From assembly GCF_029269825.1 (NCBI RefSeq), contig NZ_JARJHU010000003.1, positions 62,001 through 126,000 on the forward strand: 64,000 bases of DNA. Direction: 5' to 3'. The notes under the pieces were generated by a model that was not told the origin of the DNA, made no database searches, and saw only the letters and a list, made by a program, of their open reading frames with translations. Source of the stretch: Pedobacter sp. JY14-1 (lineage in GTDB: Bacteria; Bacteroidota; Bacteroidia; Sphingobacteriales; Sphingobacteriaceae). This document shows, piece after piece, positions 1 to 9,889 of this stretch (within the stretch, counting starts at the first letter, position 1; each line of letters begins with the position of its first letter). Both the position numbers and the translations under genes were made by a program.

Positions 1-686
1 TGCTTTGGGCTGAGAATTTCATTCGGGCATATATTGAAAGGGACCTTAGCCTGTTATTTGGGGTGAATCTGTCGGAAGTGCTAATCCGGAATTTCTGGTA
101 TATGCTGGCGGCGAATAATGGCAGCATCTGGACTGCAGAAAATTACGCGCGGGCATTGGGTGTTACGAGCAATACGGTAAAGCGTTATCTTGAATTCATG
201 GAAGGCGCTTTCATGGTCAGACAACTGCCAGCCTGGTACGTTAACGTAGAAAAGCGGGTAACCAAATCTCCTAAGGTGTATATCAGGGATAGCGGATTGC
301 TGCACCAGTTGAACAGAATAAGAAGCGCAGATGAACTTCCGCTAAATCTGATGGTGGGCGCGTCTTGGGAAGGATATGTAATTGAACAAATTTATCAATT
401 AAAGCCTAAGCACCTGGAGTTGTACTATTACCGTACACACCAGGGGGCAGAGTGCGACCTGATCCTGGTGGATGGCATTAAGCCGGTTGCTGCTGTGGAA
501 ATTAAATATTCAAATAGTCCATCGTTGTCTAAAGGTTTTTACAATGTGCTCGAAGATCTGAAGATTGACCGGGCTTTTGTGATTGTCCCCGGAGACAGAG
601 GGGTATATCAATTGGATGATAAGACACAGGTATGGGGGGTCATACCTTTTCTAAAGGAAGTTCTTGATCATGAGCTTTGGAGCTAG
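1..686 (+). CDS. ATPase with DUF4143 domain, C-terminal part (5' end outside window)
   Basis: The reading frame is open from base 3, well before the first possible start (GTG 63), and carries the YIERDL-type motif that joins the AAA ATPase core to the C-terminal half in this family. The visible part has a winged-helix-like segment (about residues 20-60 counted from base 63) and then the DUF4143 nuclease-like fold, with GASWEGYVIEQI, the YYYRTHQGAECDLIL strand and AVEIKYS; E, D and K are spaced as in PD-(D/E)XK folds. Family members are stand-alone ATPases of unclear role, often found in mobile or defence neighbourhoods. The Walker motifs lie left of the window, so activity cannot be judged. 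The stop is TAG at 684-686. Confidence 0.85.
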   Translation, partial: LWAENFIRAYIERDLSLLFGVNLSEVLIRNFWYMLAANNGSIWTAENYARALGVTSNTVKRYLEFMEGAFMVRQLPAWYVNVEKRVTKSPKVYIRDSGLLHQLNRIRSADELPLNLMVGASWEGYVIEQIYQLKPKHLELYYYRTHQGAECDLILVDGIKPVAAVEIKYSNSPSLSKGFYNVLEDLKIDRAFVIVPGDRGVYQLDDKTQVWGVIPFLKEVLDHELWS

Positions 687-891
687 AGATAATTCGTACG
701 CTTACGTCTTCCATAGTATCTCGACAAATCGAATGAATTTTGTCGCGATACAGGCGCCGAAACGGCGGTCATTTCTACGGACAATCTGGAAGATTTTTTG
801 TTGCAGAAGGAGATGTTTTAGCCCAAGTAATCAGTCTTGCCTGAGAAGATAAGGCGGGTATTTGATCAATGATATATTAGACTAACGCTTT

Positions 892-1176
892 ATGGATAAG
901 GAGACCTTTTATAAGTTAAGTGGCGAAATCATCAGGTATTACAGGAGGAGGAAGGAGCTGCCGCAAAAATATATAGCTTCGGCGCTCGGGATTTCACAGC
1001 CGACATACAGCCGGATAGAGGCGGGTACAACCAAGTATGATGCTTACCTGCTCCGTCAGATTTCCGAAATTTTAACGTTGACATCCGAAGAAACTGCAGA
1101 ACTGCTTTTGACCAAACCCAACCCACAGTTAGTGGAGCTGCTCCAGAGAAATACAACGCTCAGGCATAAAATATAA
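892..1176 (+). CDS. XRE-family helix-turn-helix regulator, 94 aa
   Basis: A small DNA-binding protein. Residues about 10-62 form a Cro/C1-type HTH: the recognition-helix region reads GISQPTYSRIEAG, the most conserved part of the family. There is no effector domain; the C-terminal 30 residues are a short helix-rich tail. It starts at ATG 892 about 200 bp after the DUF4143 ATPase and points toward the RHS island. Regulators of this size often control an adjacent toxin or mobile locus, but no operator is visible, so the link is only positional. Confidence 0.8.
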   Translation: MDKETFYKLSGEIIRYYRRRKELPQKYIASALGISQPTYSRIEAGTTKYDAYLLRQISEILTLTSEETAELLLTKPNPQLVELLQRNTTLRHKI

Positions 1177-1289
1177 CTGTCAGTCATACTTTATGTACTG
1201 GGGCGAATAAAGTTACTCTTGATGTGAATTGGTGTGGTGTCTAGGTTTGTATGGTCTGGTGATATGACCAGGATAACAAACTTGACATC

Positions 1290-2252
1290 ATGAAAAAAAT
1301 CTATTTAACGCTTTTCGTTGCATTGGGAATGCAGCAGGTATCGTTTGCTCAAAACACCTTTCCTTCTACAGGGTCGGTTGGTATCGGAACTACATCCCCA
1401 AGTGCAGGTTACCTTTTGGATATCAGAGGAGGCTTATCAAGTGTCGGAGCCGAATCGAGGTTCTCTAATTTCACTTTTGTCGATCCAGCTTCCGGGGTCG
1501 GTTATGGAATAAAGATCGGCGGCGGCGGTCTTGCTGTTCGTGGTAATTCGTTTTTTCTGGATAACGTAGGTATAGGAACCTCCAGCCCCCAATCGAAATT
1601 TGACGTTAACGGCCAGATCAGCAGTTATCAGGTCGGCACAGGACAAATAGACAATCTGACCAGCACAAAGAACTTCGTTAATTTCTCGTCAAACAATCAT
1701 GGATCTGTACTGATTTCCTCCAATTTATTCTGCAGTGACGGTGATGAGTTAAAACTGGCTAAGACACATGCCACGATGTCGGGCTCTGCAATATTGATCC
1801 CCGGAAATTCTAGACCCAATCAGGGAAGCATTCTTTTCTATACTAAAGCACCAGGAGCTGCTACAGCGAACGCTAATTATACCGGTACGGTAAGCATGAT
1901 CATTGGATCTGGTGGAAATGTTGGAATCGGGACAGTTTCTCCAGGTGAAAAGCTTTCTGTAAACGGTAAGATCAGAGCGAAGGAGGTTAAGGTGGAGGCA
2001 ACCAACTGGCCGGATTATGTATTTGAAAGGAGTTATGAATTGCCTGCGCTTTCTGAAACGGAAAGACACATTAAAGAAAAGGGACATTTGCCGGGTATTC
2101 CTTCGGCGAAGGAGGTGAAAGAGAATGGTGTGGAACTGGGCGAGATGAATAAGAAGCTGCTGGAAAAGATTGAGGAGCTGACGTTGCATTTGATTGAGAT
2201 GGAGAAGAAGATGAAGGTGCTTGAGCAAGTGGTTGAAAATAAAAAACAGTAA
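1290..2252 (+). CDS. Secreted surface protein with VGIGTTSP repeats and C-terminal coiled coil
   Basis: An N-terminal signal peptide (MKKIYLTLFVALGMQQVSFA, cut before QN) marks it for export. Short repeats of the form VGIGT-SP occur near residues 30, 93 and 212; these are typical of Bacteroidota tail-fibre-like surface proteins. The C-terminal 90 residues carry the conserved block with WPDYVF, HLPGIPSAKEV and GVELGEMNKKLLEKI, ending in a heptad coiled coil that probably trimerises. The S74 peptidase-chaperone seen in some relatives is missing. It stops 5 bp before the next gene, so it is probably the first gene of the RHS transcription unit. Role in the toxin locus (adhesion or display) is inference. 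Confidence 0.75.
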   Translation: MKKIYLTLFVALGMQQVSFAQNTFPSTGSVGIGTTSPSAGYLLDIRGGLSSVGAESRFSNFTFVDPASGVGYGIKIGGGGLAVRGNSFFLDNVGIGTSSPQSKFDVNGQISSYQVGTGQIDNLTSTKNFVNFSSNNHGSVLISSNLFCSDGDELKLAKTHATMSGSAILIPGNSRPNQGSILFYTKAPGAATANANYTGTVSMIIGSGGNVGIGTVSPGEKLSVNGKIRAKEVKVEATNWPDYVFERSYELPALSETERHIKEKGHLPGIPSAKEVKENGVELGEMNKKLLEKIEELTLHLIEMEKKMKVLEQVVENKKQ

Positions 2253-2257
2253 ATTAT

Positions 2258-5200
2258 ATGAAGAAGAAAATAAGTTGCTTGTTTTTGTTAGCATTGGCTT
2301 CAACATTAGCGACACAGGCGCAAAACGAAATTAACGTTGATCATCTGAGAGGTAGGGCTTCTGTATCGGTTCCTTTAGCCAGCTTTAAGATTAAAGGATT
2401 TGAAAGTAAGCTGTCTTTAGATTACAATGCACAGTCTGTGAAGGTGAAACAACAGAGCGTTTCCGGTGATATGCCCGTTGGCTGGAACCTACAGGGTACA
2501 GGAGAGATTACCAGGGTACTGAAGGGTCTTCCTGATGAATATCAGAAATCTGGAGATGCCAGGAAAGGCTGGTTGAATTCCGGTATTCAGGGCCTGGCAC
2601 AAAGTTTCTCTGTTTCTGATGATAATAACCCTAATACCTGTACGGATGAAGCGACTAACCGCAATTCGATACTTACCAACTGGGGATATACGCTTGATTC
2701 GGAACCAGACTGGTTTATGGTAAGTGCTCCGGGACTGAGCTGCAAATTGGTTCTTGACAATACCAATACTTTCAGGGCCATACCGGCACAAGACCTGAAA
2801 ATTGAATTTCTTGATCAGGCAACAGCTAATCCTTATTTCGTCATCACTAACCGTGACGGCGTAAAATATACCTTTAAAAGCGCGGATGTTGAAACCAGGT
2901 CTGTCGCCAAAGTTTACACCAACTCGAGCCTTGATGTCTTTAACCGGGATTATGAGTATTTCAAAACGGCCATTACCTATATTACTACCTGGCATTTAGA
3001 TAAGATCACGACTTATGACAGTGAATCAAACAAGATCACCTACGAATACAGCCAGGCCACTATTGATCCTGCAAGCTCACAACCTACGCTTTCCAGTTAT
3101 AGTACCGGAACCAACACCTTTAGCAAAGTTCCTTTATATACAGTGTCTACATCGGGTTCAAGGAAGATACTGAATAAGATCACTTCTACCACTTTACAGC
3201 AAGTCAGTATCGGTTATACCCCAACTATTTTTAATGTTGGCAATGGAGCGGGCAACGTAAGTATACAACTGGTGGAGACACAGTTTTCCAACCGGGATTT
3301 TCTGACGGAAGTTAGAGAGACGTCGAATGGCTGTACTTCAATTCTTTACAAATTCTCGTATTATAACCCTTCAACTCTTCCGGCGACAAATTCAGATAAG
3401 TATGATAGTTGGGGTTATTTCAATAATCTGCTTACCAAGAGACAATTGAATGTATTTCCGGGACTCACCGGAGCATCGGGGCTTTATAAGCCCTATCCCC
3501 TGTCTGGATATTCTGGTGAAAACTATGCCTTAAACGGATCTGATCCGGTTATTGATGAGACATCTCTCACTGCCGGGGTAATGTCGAAAGTCACTTATCC
3601 TACGGGCGGCAGCTCTTATTTTGAGTATGAAAGTAATAGTTTTTGGGACCAGGATGGGAATGTGGAGATCAAAGGCTCGGGTATCAGGTTGAAGAAGCTG
3701 ACCCATTTTGACGGGATCAGCCCTGCCAAGGCATCAGTTACGGAATATGCTTACAATATCCCCGGTCAAAGCAGAACTTCGGGAACCATTAAAGCTTTGC
3801 CGCAAGTTGCGGCTACAGTCAACAGCTTTGCACATCCAAACAATAGTTCTGCAACATTGACGAATGCCCAGGTATTGGCGCAGGTTTCTCAGCAATCTGC
3901 AGATTACTGGAAATACTTAACCGTTATCAGTGATGCAGATCAGGATAACGCTTCCGATCATTCCGTGATCTATCAGTATGTAACCGAAAAGGAAACCGGT
4001 AACGGTAAAACGGAATACAAATACAATACCCCGGTGAATCTTTGGGCCGCGGAGACAAACAGTTTAGTTTACCCGGCAATGGCGTGCAGTGGCTCCAAGC
4101 CCGCCGGACTGCCTGTGAAGAAGGGTTACGCCCAGTATCCTTTCCCATATAAAGAAAACCAGGAGTATGCAGAAGGATTGTTGCTGGAATCTAAAGTGTT
4201 TACCGAAAGTGGTAAACAGGTCAGTGCATCGGAATACGAATACGAAGATTATACTACTTCCCCTCAGGTTATTTACGGAATGGGTTTCGATCTGCTGTAT
4301 GGCAACTTGTTATTTAGCCGTTACGGATTGACCGTTAATGCAAAAGTGTTGAAACGCGAGAAAGAAACCACTTTCGATACCGGGACGTCTACAAACACCA
4401 TTTTTACAGAAGTTAACTACGACAATTCTGCTCCGGATAAAAATGTCCGCAGTAAGACAATCATTAATAGTGATAATACTACCCTAAAAACCAGCTATAC
4501 CTATAGCGGCGATTTTTCTATAGGAGCCGGTCAGATCGCCGCAGACTCTGTTGCGGAAGGAATATACCTGCTCAATCAGAAATACATAAAAGATGTGGTT
4601 CTGGAGGAACTGGAACAGCGGCAGGAACCGGGGGCTTCAGTATTCAAAGTTTATGGAGGGAAATTGTTCCTTTACAAGAAAAACGCTTTAAACGGCAATC
4701 CTGTAGTTAAAGAGATCAAAACATTAAACAGTCTGACAGGATTATCCGGTGTTTCGGCAGTTTCCTTTAACGGTACGTCTATAGTCTATCATGCGAATTA
4801 TAAGACCCAGCAGGCATTTACTTATTTCAATTCGTACGATGCTCCACAAGGAATTACTGAAAAGCGGGTAAAATCAGGATTGATGTATTCTTCATTCCTG
4901 ACCGTTCCTTCAGTGGTTTTCACGGGTGCCGAGCTTGCAAATGTTGCCTTCACGAGCTTTGAAGGTGGTATCTCCAATTTTACGGAAAGCGGATTTGTCC
5001 CTGCAGATTATACAACAGATGCACACACCGGGATTCTTGCAGGGACTTTAAAAACGAGTAATTACCTGTCCAGGACCTTTACAAAGCTTACGGGCAGCAG
5101 GACATATAATGTCAACTTCTGGGCAAAGGCATCTGCGGCTGGTGTTGTTACGGTTTCACTCAATAATGTGGCTGTTGCGACCATCAATGTCGGTGTTTCC

Positions 5201-6118
5201 AGTGATTACGTGTTTTATCAGAAACACATTAATGTAGCGGCAATCCCGTCGAGCTCGACGATTAAGTTGAGTGCTTCTTCACCGGTATTTGTTGATGATG
5301 TCGCCTTTAGCCCTGAAGAGATCAATTACCAGTTCATCCATTACAGCTATCCTTTTGGCAAGGCATCGGAGACGAATTCCTCCGGCAAGACTGCTTATTA
5401 TGAGTATGATGGCAAAGGAAGGCCGACAATAACCCGGGATGCCAGCAGAAATATTGTTAAGGTTGAAAGTTACAGGAACTACAATAATATCGGGACGGCA
5501 TTATCAGCAAGCTTCAGCATGTCCGGGGCGCAGATATCGGTCAATACGCCTATGGCTTTCAGTACGAATAACAATTGCCTTACCGGAGTAAAGTATACCT
5601 GGAATTTTGGAGATGGTACGACTGCTGTTGAAACCTACGATCCGCAAGTTTCGCACACCTTCGCTCCCGGGGCTGCCTCGTACACAGTGACACTTACTGC
5701 TTACCATCCGGAATTCGGGACAGTGACCTCTTCGCAATCTTTCCAGGTAAAGCTGCTCGTAAGCATTTGTGTTGCCGGGCCAATGCGAAAAGACATCTGT
5801 GGCATAAATCCGACGACAATGGGTGATTGTACATCAGGGTTTCCTGCGCCGTCTTCCGGAAGCAAGGTGTATGTCACCGGTATTTCAGGCTGTGCTTCAG
5901 GTGCAACTTATCAGTACCAATGGGAACAACGGATCAACGGAACCAATACCTGGACATCAGTAGGTACTAACCAAAACCAGCATACAGTGCCTTATGTGGA
6001 AGGTTTAACAGAGTTAAGATGTAAGGTGACCGCATCTTGCGGGATCGTAGGATACTCCGGTTCGGTCATCGTAGAATTTTATAAAAGTGGAAATTGCCCT
6101 AATCCTCATGAAGAATAA
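2258..6118 (+). CDS. Large secreted RHS-partner protein with PKD domain, 1286 aa
   Basis: A signal peptide (MKKKISCLFLLALASTLATQ) is followed by the fold typical of proteins encoded just upstream of Bacteroidota RHS genes: an N-terminal block beginning NEINVDHLRGRASVSVPLAS, many YD/YEY-rich strands (TYEYSQA, YFEYESN, SEYEYED, AYYEYDGKGRPT), and a late PKD domain near residues 1095-1170 (YTWNFGDGTT). A last domain of about 95 residues contains YQYQWEQR and several cysteines, an Ig-like adhesive module. It overlaps the following RHS gene by 11 bp, which indicates translational coupling. It probably forms part of the beta-shell that encloses or displays the toxin; this is inferred from family architecture. 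Confidence 0.8.
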   Translation: MKKKISCLFLLALASTLATQAQNEINVDHLRGRASVSVPLASFKIKGFESKLSLDYNAQSVKVKQQSVSGDMPVGWNLQGTGEITRVLKGLPDEYQKSGDARKGWLNSGIQGLAQSFSVSDDNNPNTCTDEATNRNSILTNWGYTLDSEPDWFMVSAPGLSCKLVLDNTNTFRAIPAQDLKIEFLDQATANPYFVITNRDGVKYTFKSADVETRSVAKVYTNSSLDVFNRDYEYFKTAITYITTWHLDKITTYDSESNKITYEYSQATIDPASSQPTLSSYSTGTNTFSKVPLYTVSTSGSRKILNKITSTTLQQVSIGYTPTIFNVGNGAGNVSIQLVETQFSNRDFLTEVRETSNGCTSILYKFSYYNPSTLPATNSDKYDSWGYFNNLLTKRQLNVFPGLTGASGLYKPYPLSGYSGENYALNGSDPVIDETSLTAGVMSKVTYPTGGSSYFEYESNSFWDQDGNVEIKGSGIRLKKLTHFDGISPAKASVTEYAYNIPGQSRTSGTIKALPQVAATVNSFAHPNNSSATLTNAQVLAQVSQQSADYWKYLTVISDADQDNASDHSVIYQYVTEKETGNGKTEYKYNTPVNLWAAETNSLVYPAMACSGSKPAGLPVKKGYAQYPFPYKENQEYAEGLLLESKVFTESGKQVSASEYEYEDYTTSPQVIYGMGFDLLYGNLLFSRYGLTVNAKVLKREKETTFDTGTSTNTIFTEVNYDNSAPDKNVRSKTIINSDNTTLKTSYTYSGDFSIGAGQIAADSVAEGIYLLNQKYIKDVVLEELEQRQEPGASVFKVYGGKLFLYKKNALNGNPVVKEIKTLNSLTGLSGVSAVSFNGTSIVYHANYKTQQAFTYFNSYDAPQGITEKRVKSGLMYSSFLTVPSVVFTGAELANVAFTSFEGGISNFTESGFVPADYTTDAHTGILAGTLKTSNYLSRTFTKLTGSRTYNVNFWAKASAAGVVTVSLNNVAVATINVGVSSDYVFYQKHINVAAIPSSSTIKLSASSPVFVDDVAFSPEEINYQFIHYSYPFGKASETNSSGKTAYYEYDGKGRPTITRDASRNIVKVESYRNYNNIGTALSASFSMSGAQISVNTPMAFSTNNNCLTGVKYTWNFGDGTTAVETYDPQVSHTFAPGAASYTVTLTAYHPEFGTVTSSQSFQVKLLVSICVAGPMRKDICGINPTTMGDCTSGFPAPSSGSKVYVTGISGCASGATYQYQWEQRINGTNTWTSVGTNQNQHTVPYVEGLTELRCKVTASCGIVGYSGSVIVEFYKSGNCPNPHEE

Positions 6119-9100
6119 ACTATTATTATTAGCTATAGCTGTTCTTTGGGGCAGTATAGCGTTTGCGCAAACATTGGTTCAGGAGGTCACTTCTCCTGCT
6201 TATATAGAGACACAGGTGATCAAAGCATCTGGGGCAAAAACTAAACTGGATGTGTTCCTGTTGAACCCGAGCCAGAAAATGGTGAGCCGCAGGTTTCTGG
6301 ATGGTAACGGCCGTAATATCCAGGAAGTTTACCAAAATGCGGGAAAAGGAGATAAGACCGATCTGGTTTCCTTTACCGAGTACAACACAATGGGCGGTGT
6401 CAGTATGGATTACCTGCCTTATGCGAAAACTACTGGTTTGCAGTTTCAAGGCAGTTCAGTGTCTGACCAGCAGTCTTTTTACGCTTTGACAAGTGTCGGG
6501 AAATATGCAAAAGACAACGCGCCTTATGCTCAGCTGGTCTATGAGAACAGCCCTATGCAGCGGCTTTTGCAGGAAGGCAGTTATGGCGCAAACTGGCAGA
6601 TTTCAACCGGGAAAATAAAGACCTATTCCAGCAGGACCAATACATCTGCGGATCAGGTCAGGCTATTGAAACCTGATGCTACCAGCACGGGCTTTTATGG
6701 TGCTGGTCTGTTGACGGTTGAGGAGACGACGGATGAGGAAGGGATGAAGATGATGATCTTCAAGGATAAAGCTGAAAATGTCATTTTGAAGCGGCAACTG
6801 GTAGATGAGACCATTGGCGGTGTTTATTACCAGTACAAAGAGACATACTATGTCTATGCCTATTCCGGCGCGCTGAATATGGTTATCCCTCCAAAGGTCG
6901 TAGCCGCGATGAAGGCGGCCAGCTGGGTGTTGAGTACCAACGATGCAGACAACAATGTCTTTAAATATGGCTATGATGATGAAGGTAAACTTATCCAGCG
7001 CAAAACGCCTTCTTCTGCCTGGGTATATATTATATATGACAAACAGGACCGTCCGGTATTGCTGCAGAATGCAAAGTTGAGGAGCCAGAACAAGTGGAGT
7101 TTTACGAAGTATGACCAGATGAACCGTCCGGTGATGGAAGGGATCATCGTGGACAACACCAGGACGACTTATGCTGCCATGCAGGCTTATGTTCAGACTT
7201 TCGATTATACCAATTCTTCTGTAAGCTATTGCGAGAAGATGGGGACGACGCTGGAGGGCTATACGAATGTGACCTTTCCGACGGCCATTACCAGCAGTGA
7301 TGTAACGGGCGTATATTATTACGACACCTATGATCTGGATGCGAATGGGACAGATGATTACATCTATACTGCACAAAGCCTCGGCGCTGATGAACCAGCT
7401 CAGGGTAGCGGACAGGGCAACCTGACGGTATTAAAAAGCAAGGTAGTGGGAACGACAACCTGGCTGCAGAAAGTAATGTTCTACAATGCCCGGGGAGAAA
7501 TGGTTCAGGTCAAGAGCAATAATGTCCTCGCTTCTGCACTGAATGACATCAGGACGGTGGTTTACAATTTTGATGGGACAATTAAGCAGAAGGTTAACAA
7601 GAAAAATACAGGGACCGAACAAAAGACGGTGCAATCCTATACCTATGACGCTGTAAACCGGTTAAAGCGTATCAGCCACCAGGTGAACAGCCAGTCTGCA
7701 CAAGTAATTGCCCAATATGAATATAATGAACTTGGCCAACTGGTAGATAAGAACCTGGGTATGCTGGGCAATGGGACTAACATTCCTGCAGATCTTACCC
7801 TGGACCAAAACGACAATGTGGCTTCAGGCCAGACCAAGACTGTAATTGCTTCTAACGGCATAACGCTGGCGCCGGGTTTCCAGGCAGCATCGGGCTCGGT
7901 GTTCAGCGCCAGTATCGGCGGCTTCCTTCAGTCGGTGGACTACCAGTACAATATCCGCGGCTGGCTGACGCGAATCAACAACCCTGGTTTAACTTCTGAC
8001 AATTACAACGAGGAAGTTAACGATGTGTTTGGTATGGAACTGCTTTACGAGCAGTCGGCCGATATCGGCAATACCGCTAAGTTTAACGGCTTGATCACCG
8101 GGATGAAATGGCGTTCTAAGATGACGGGCAATGCCTATACAGACATTGAGCGCAGTTACACTTATGGGTATGACAAGCTGGGCCAATTGCGTGACGCGCT
8201 GTTCAAAGCGAAACAGGGTTCTTCCTGGAATGCTATGGTGGATGCTTTCAGTGAGAAGGAGATCAAATATGACCTGAACGGAAATATCACCGCTTTAAGG
8301 CGCTTTATGTGGAACAGCACCAGCAGTGGCGCCCAGGAGATTGACCAGCTGAGCTATACCTACGGCACAACCAAACAGGACCAGCTGGTAAAAGTCGAAG
8401 ATCCGCTGGGCAGTACTGGTAATGTGGGCTTTAAAAATGGTGTCAATGAATCGACAGAATATGAGTATAACGATGACGGGAACCTGACCAAGGACAAGAA
8501 CAAGGGGTTCAATTACACTTACAATGACCTGGGAAAGGTATCCAGGATCACTTATATCTCGGATGCGACCAAGTACATCTCATTTGACTATACCTCCTCA
8601 GGTGAGAAGATCAGGCGGTCAGTTTACCAAAGCGGCAGCTTGATCAAACAGGTGAGTTACCTGGATGAGTTTGTGTATGAAGGTGGCGCGATCAGCTATG
8701 TGAGCCACGAGGAGGGCCGTGTTCGCCTGGCCGGAGGTACAGTGAAATACGAGTATTTCATTAAGGACCATCTGGGCAATGTAAGGGTAAGCTTTGAAGA
8801 CAATGGCGGTGTAGCCCTGGTAAGGCAGGAAAGCAGTTATTATGCTTTCGGTATGCAGCATGCACCGATCTATAAGCCTACGGATATGAACAAGGAGCTG
8901 TTCAACAGCGGCTCTGAATGGATCTCGGATTTTGATGATGATCCTGATCTGTACAATACGTTCTTCAGGAACTATGACCCGGTGCTGGGCAGGTTCAATG
9001 GAGTTGACCCGATGGCGGATAAGTACACGGATTATACGGTGTACAATTATGCGTTCAATAATCCGATCTCGCTGACGGATCCTAGCGGGGCTGCTCCTGT

Positions 9101-9881
9101 GCCGGATTTTGATAAGATCGTTGAAGAGTTGAAGCGCTCACCATTTGGAGGTGTCTGGACGCCAGGAGGCGGTTATAGATTCTATACAGAAGAAGAAAAT
9201 AAAAAGTTTGCGGAAGGTATTAGGGAAAAGGGCTATTTTGAATTGAACATCAATGAAGTTGTTCGATATTCGGATGGTTCTTACGAGGTCATTGTCCATC
9301 CCAGAGCTAAGATCTATTCAAACAGAACAATAGGGAACAATTTCGTATCTGTTTTTGAAAGGAATAAGAGTGTCGGCGAACCAGGAACATTGGAAAGTTT
9401 CATTCCTGTTTGGGGAAGTGGCAGGGCAGCGATCAACGATTTCCAAAATGGGCGTTACGGCTGGGCTGCTTTTAATGCCGCATTGGCAATTTCGGATGTG
9501 TTTCTTGTTAAAGCAGCAGTAACAGCTGTTGTAAAGGGAAGTGTCACGTTAGCCGGTAAGTATGTATTGAGGCAGGCGGTTAAGAATCCTTCTCTTTCGG
9601 CTGCTGAAGCTTATCGATTAGGTGTAACCAATAGCAAAGGGGTCGCTGCAATGATGCGAGGAAAAGGTATAGATAGAGCTTTCCGAGCAGGCGCAAGTCG
9701 AAATCTAATACTGGCTCCAGCTGAAAAATTAGGCATATTAACTATCAATCCAATGAATCGCGGTGCAGATATGGTTGGCAAAGGACTACTAAACGGTTAC
9801 TGGTGGGATGTGACAACTATAGGGTCGTGGGGATCTCATGTTAGTAAATATGGTGCGGGAGGTATAGGATTAATCTATTAA
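6108..9881 (+). CDS. RHS-repeat protein (DUF6443 type) with variable C-terminal toxin-like domain
   Basis: Translation most likely starts at ATG 6108, which gives a clean signal peptide (MKNKLLLLAIAVLWGSIAFA); an upstream in-frame ATG at 6087 lies inside the previous gene. The protein is then 1257 aa. The N-terminal DUF6443-like part is followed by YD repeats, the core motifs IKDHLGNVRVSF (near residue 883) and YDPVLGRFNGVDPMAD (near 958), and the end of the core NPISLTDPSG. After this, about 265 residues differ from core sequence: a hydrophobic pre-toxin stretch after FIPVWGSGRAAINDF, then a tip ending in GYWWDVTTIGSWGSHVSKYG. This layout is that of polymorphic toxins, whose tip is released into a target cell. 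The catalytic activity of the tip is not recognised. Confidence 0.85.
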   Translation: MKNKLLLLAIAVLWGSIAFAQTLVQEVTSPAYIETQVIKASGAKTKLDVFLLNPSQKMVSRRFLDGNGRNIQEVYQNAGKGDKTDLVSFTEYNTMGGVSMDYLPYAKTTGLQFQGSSVSDQQSFYALTSVGKYAKDNAPYAQLVYENSPMQRLLQEGSYGANWQISTGKIKTYSSRTNTSADQVRLLKPDATSTGFYGAGLLTVEETTDEEGMKMMIFKDKAENVILKRQLVDETIGGVYYQYKETYYVYAYSGALNMVIPPKVVAAMKAASWVLSTNDADNNVFKYGYDDEGKLIQRKTPSSAWVYIIYDKQDRPVLLQNAKLRSQNKWSFTKYDQMNRPVMEGIIVDNTRTTYAAMQAYVQTFDYTNSSVSYCEKMGTTLEGYTNVTFPTAITSSDVTGVYYYDTYDLDANGTDDYIYTAQSLGADEPAQGSGQGNLTVLKSKVVGTTTWLQKVMFYNARGEMVQVKSNNVLASALNDIRTVVYNFDGTIKQKVNKKNTGTEQKTVQSYTYDAVNRLKRISHQVNSQSAQVIAQYEYNELGQLVDKNLGMLGNGTNIPADLTLDQNDNVASGQTKTVIASNGITLAPGFQAASGSVFSASIGGFLQSVDYQYNIRGWLTRINNPGLTSDNYNEEVNDVFGMELLYEQSADIGNTAKFNGLITGMKWRSKMTGNAYTDIERSYTYGYDKLGQLRDALFKAKQGSSWNAMVDAFSEKEIKYDLNGNITALRRFMWNSTSSGAQEIDQLSYTYGTTKQDQLVKVEDPLGSTGNVGFKNGVNESTEYEYNDDGNLTKDKNKGFNYTYNDLGKVSRITYISDATKYISFDYTSSGEKIRRSVYQSGSLIKQVSYLDEFVYEGGAISYVSHEEGRVRLAGGTVKYEYFIKDHLGNVRVSFEDNGGVALVRQESSYYAFGMQHAPIYKPTDMNKELFNSGSEWISDFDDDPDLYNTFFRNYDPVLGRFNGVDPMADKYTDYTVYNYAFNNPISLTDPSGAAPVPDFDKIVEELKRSPFGGVWTPGGGYRFYTEEENKKFAEGIREKGYFELNINEVVRYSDGSYEVIVHPRAKIYSNRTIGNNFVSVFERNKSVGEPGTLESFIPVWGSGRAAINDFQNGRYGWAAFNAALAISDVFLVKAAVTAVVKGSVTLAGKYVLRQAVKNPSLSAAEAYRLGVTNSKGVAAMMRGKGIDRAFRAGASRNLILAPAEKLGILTINPMNRGADMVGKGLLNGYWWDVTTIGSWGSHVSKYGAGGIGLIY

Positions 9882-9889
9882 ATTTGAGT

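Noticed and set aside
664..852. Plus-strand frame of 62 codons after the DUF4143 gene
   Set aside because: It overlaps the ATPase stop, is arginine- and serine-rich without domain, and other frames of the same stretch look more protein-like.
6663..7376. Long open frame on the minus strand within the RHS gene
   Set aside because: It is antisense to strongly supported RHS coding sequence and its translation is rich in I, R and H without any domain; it is a shadow of codon bias.
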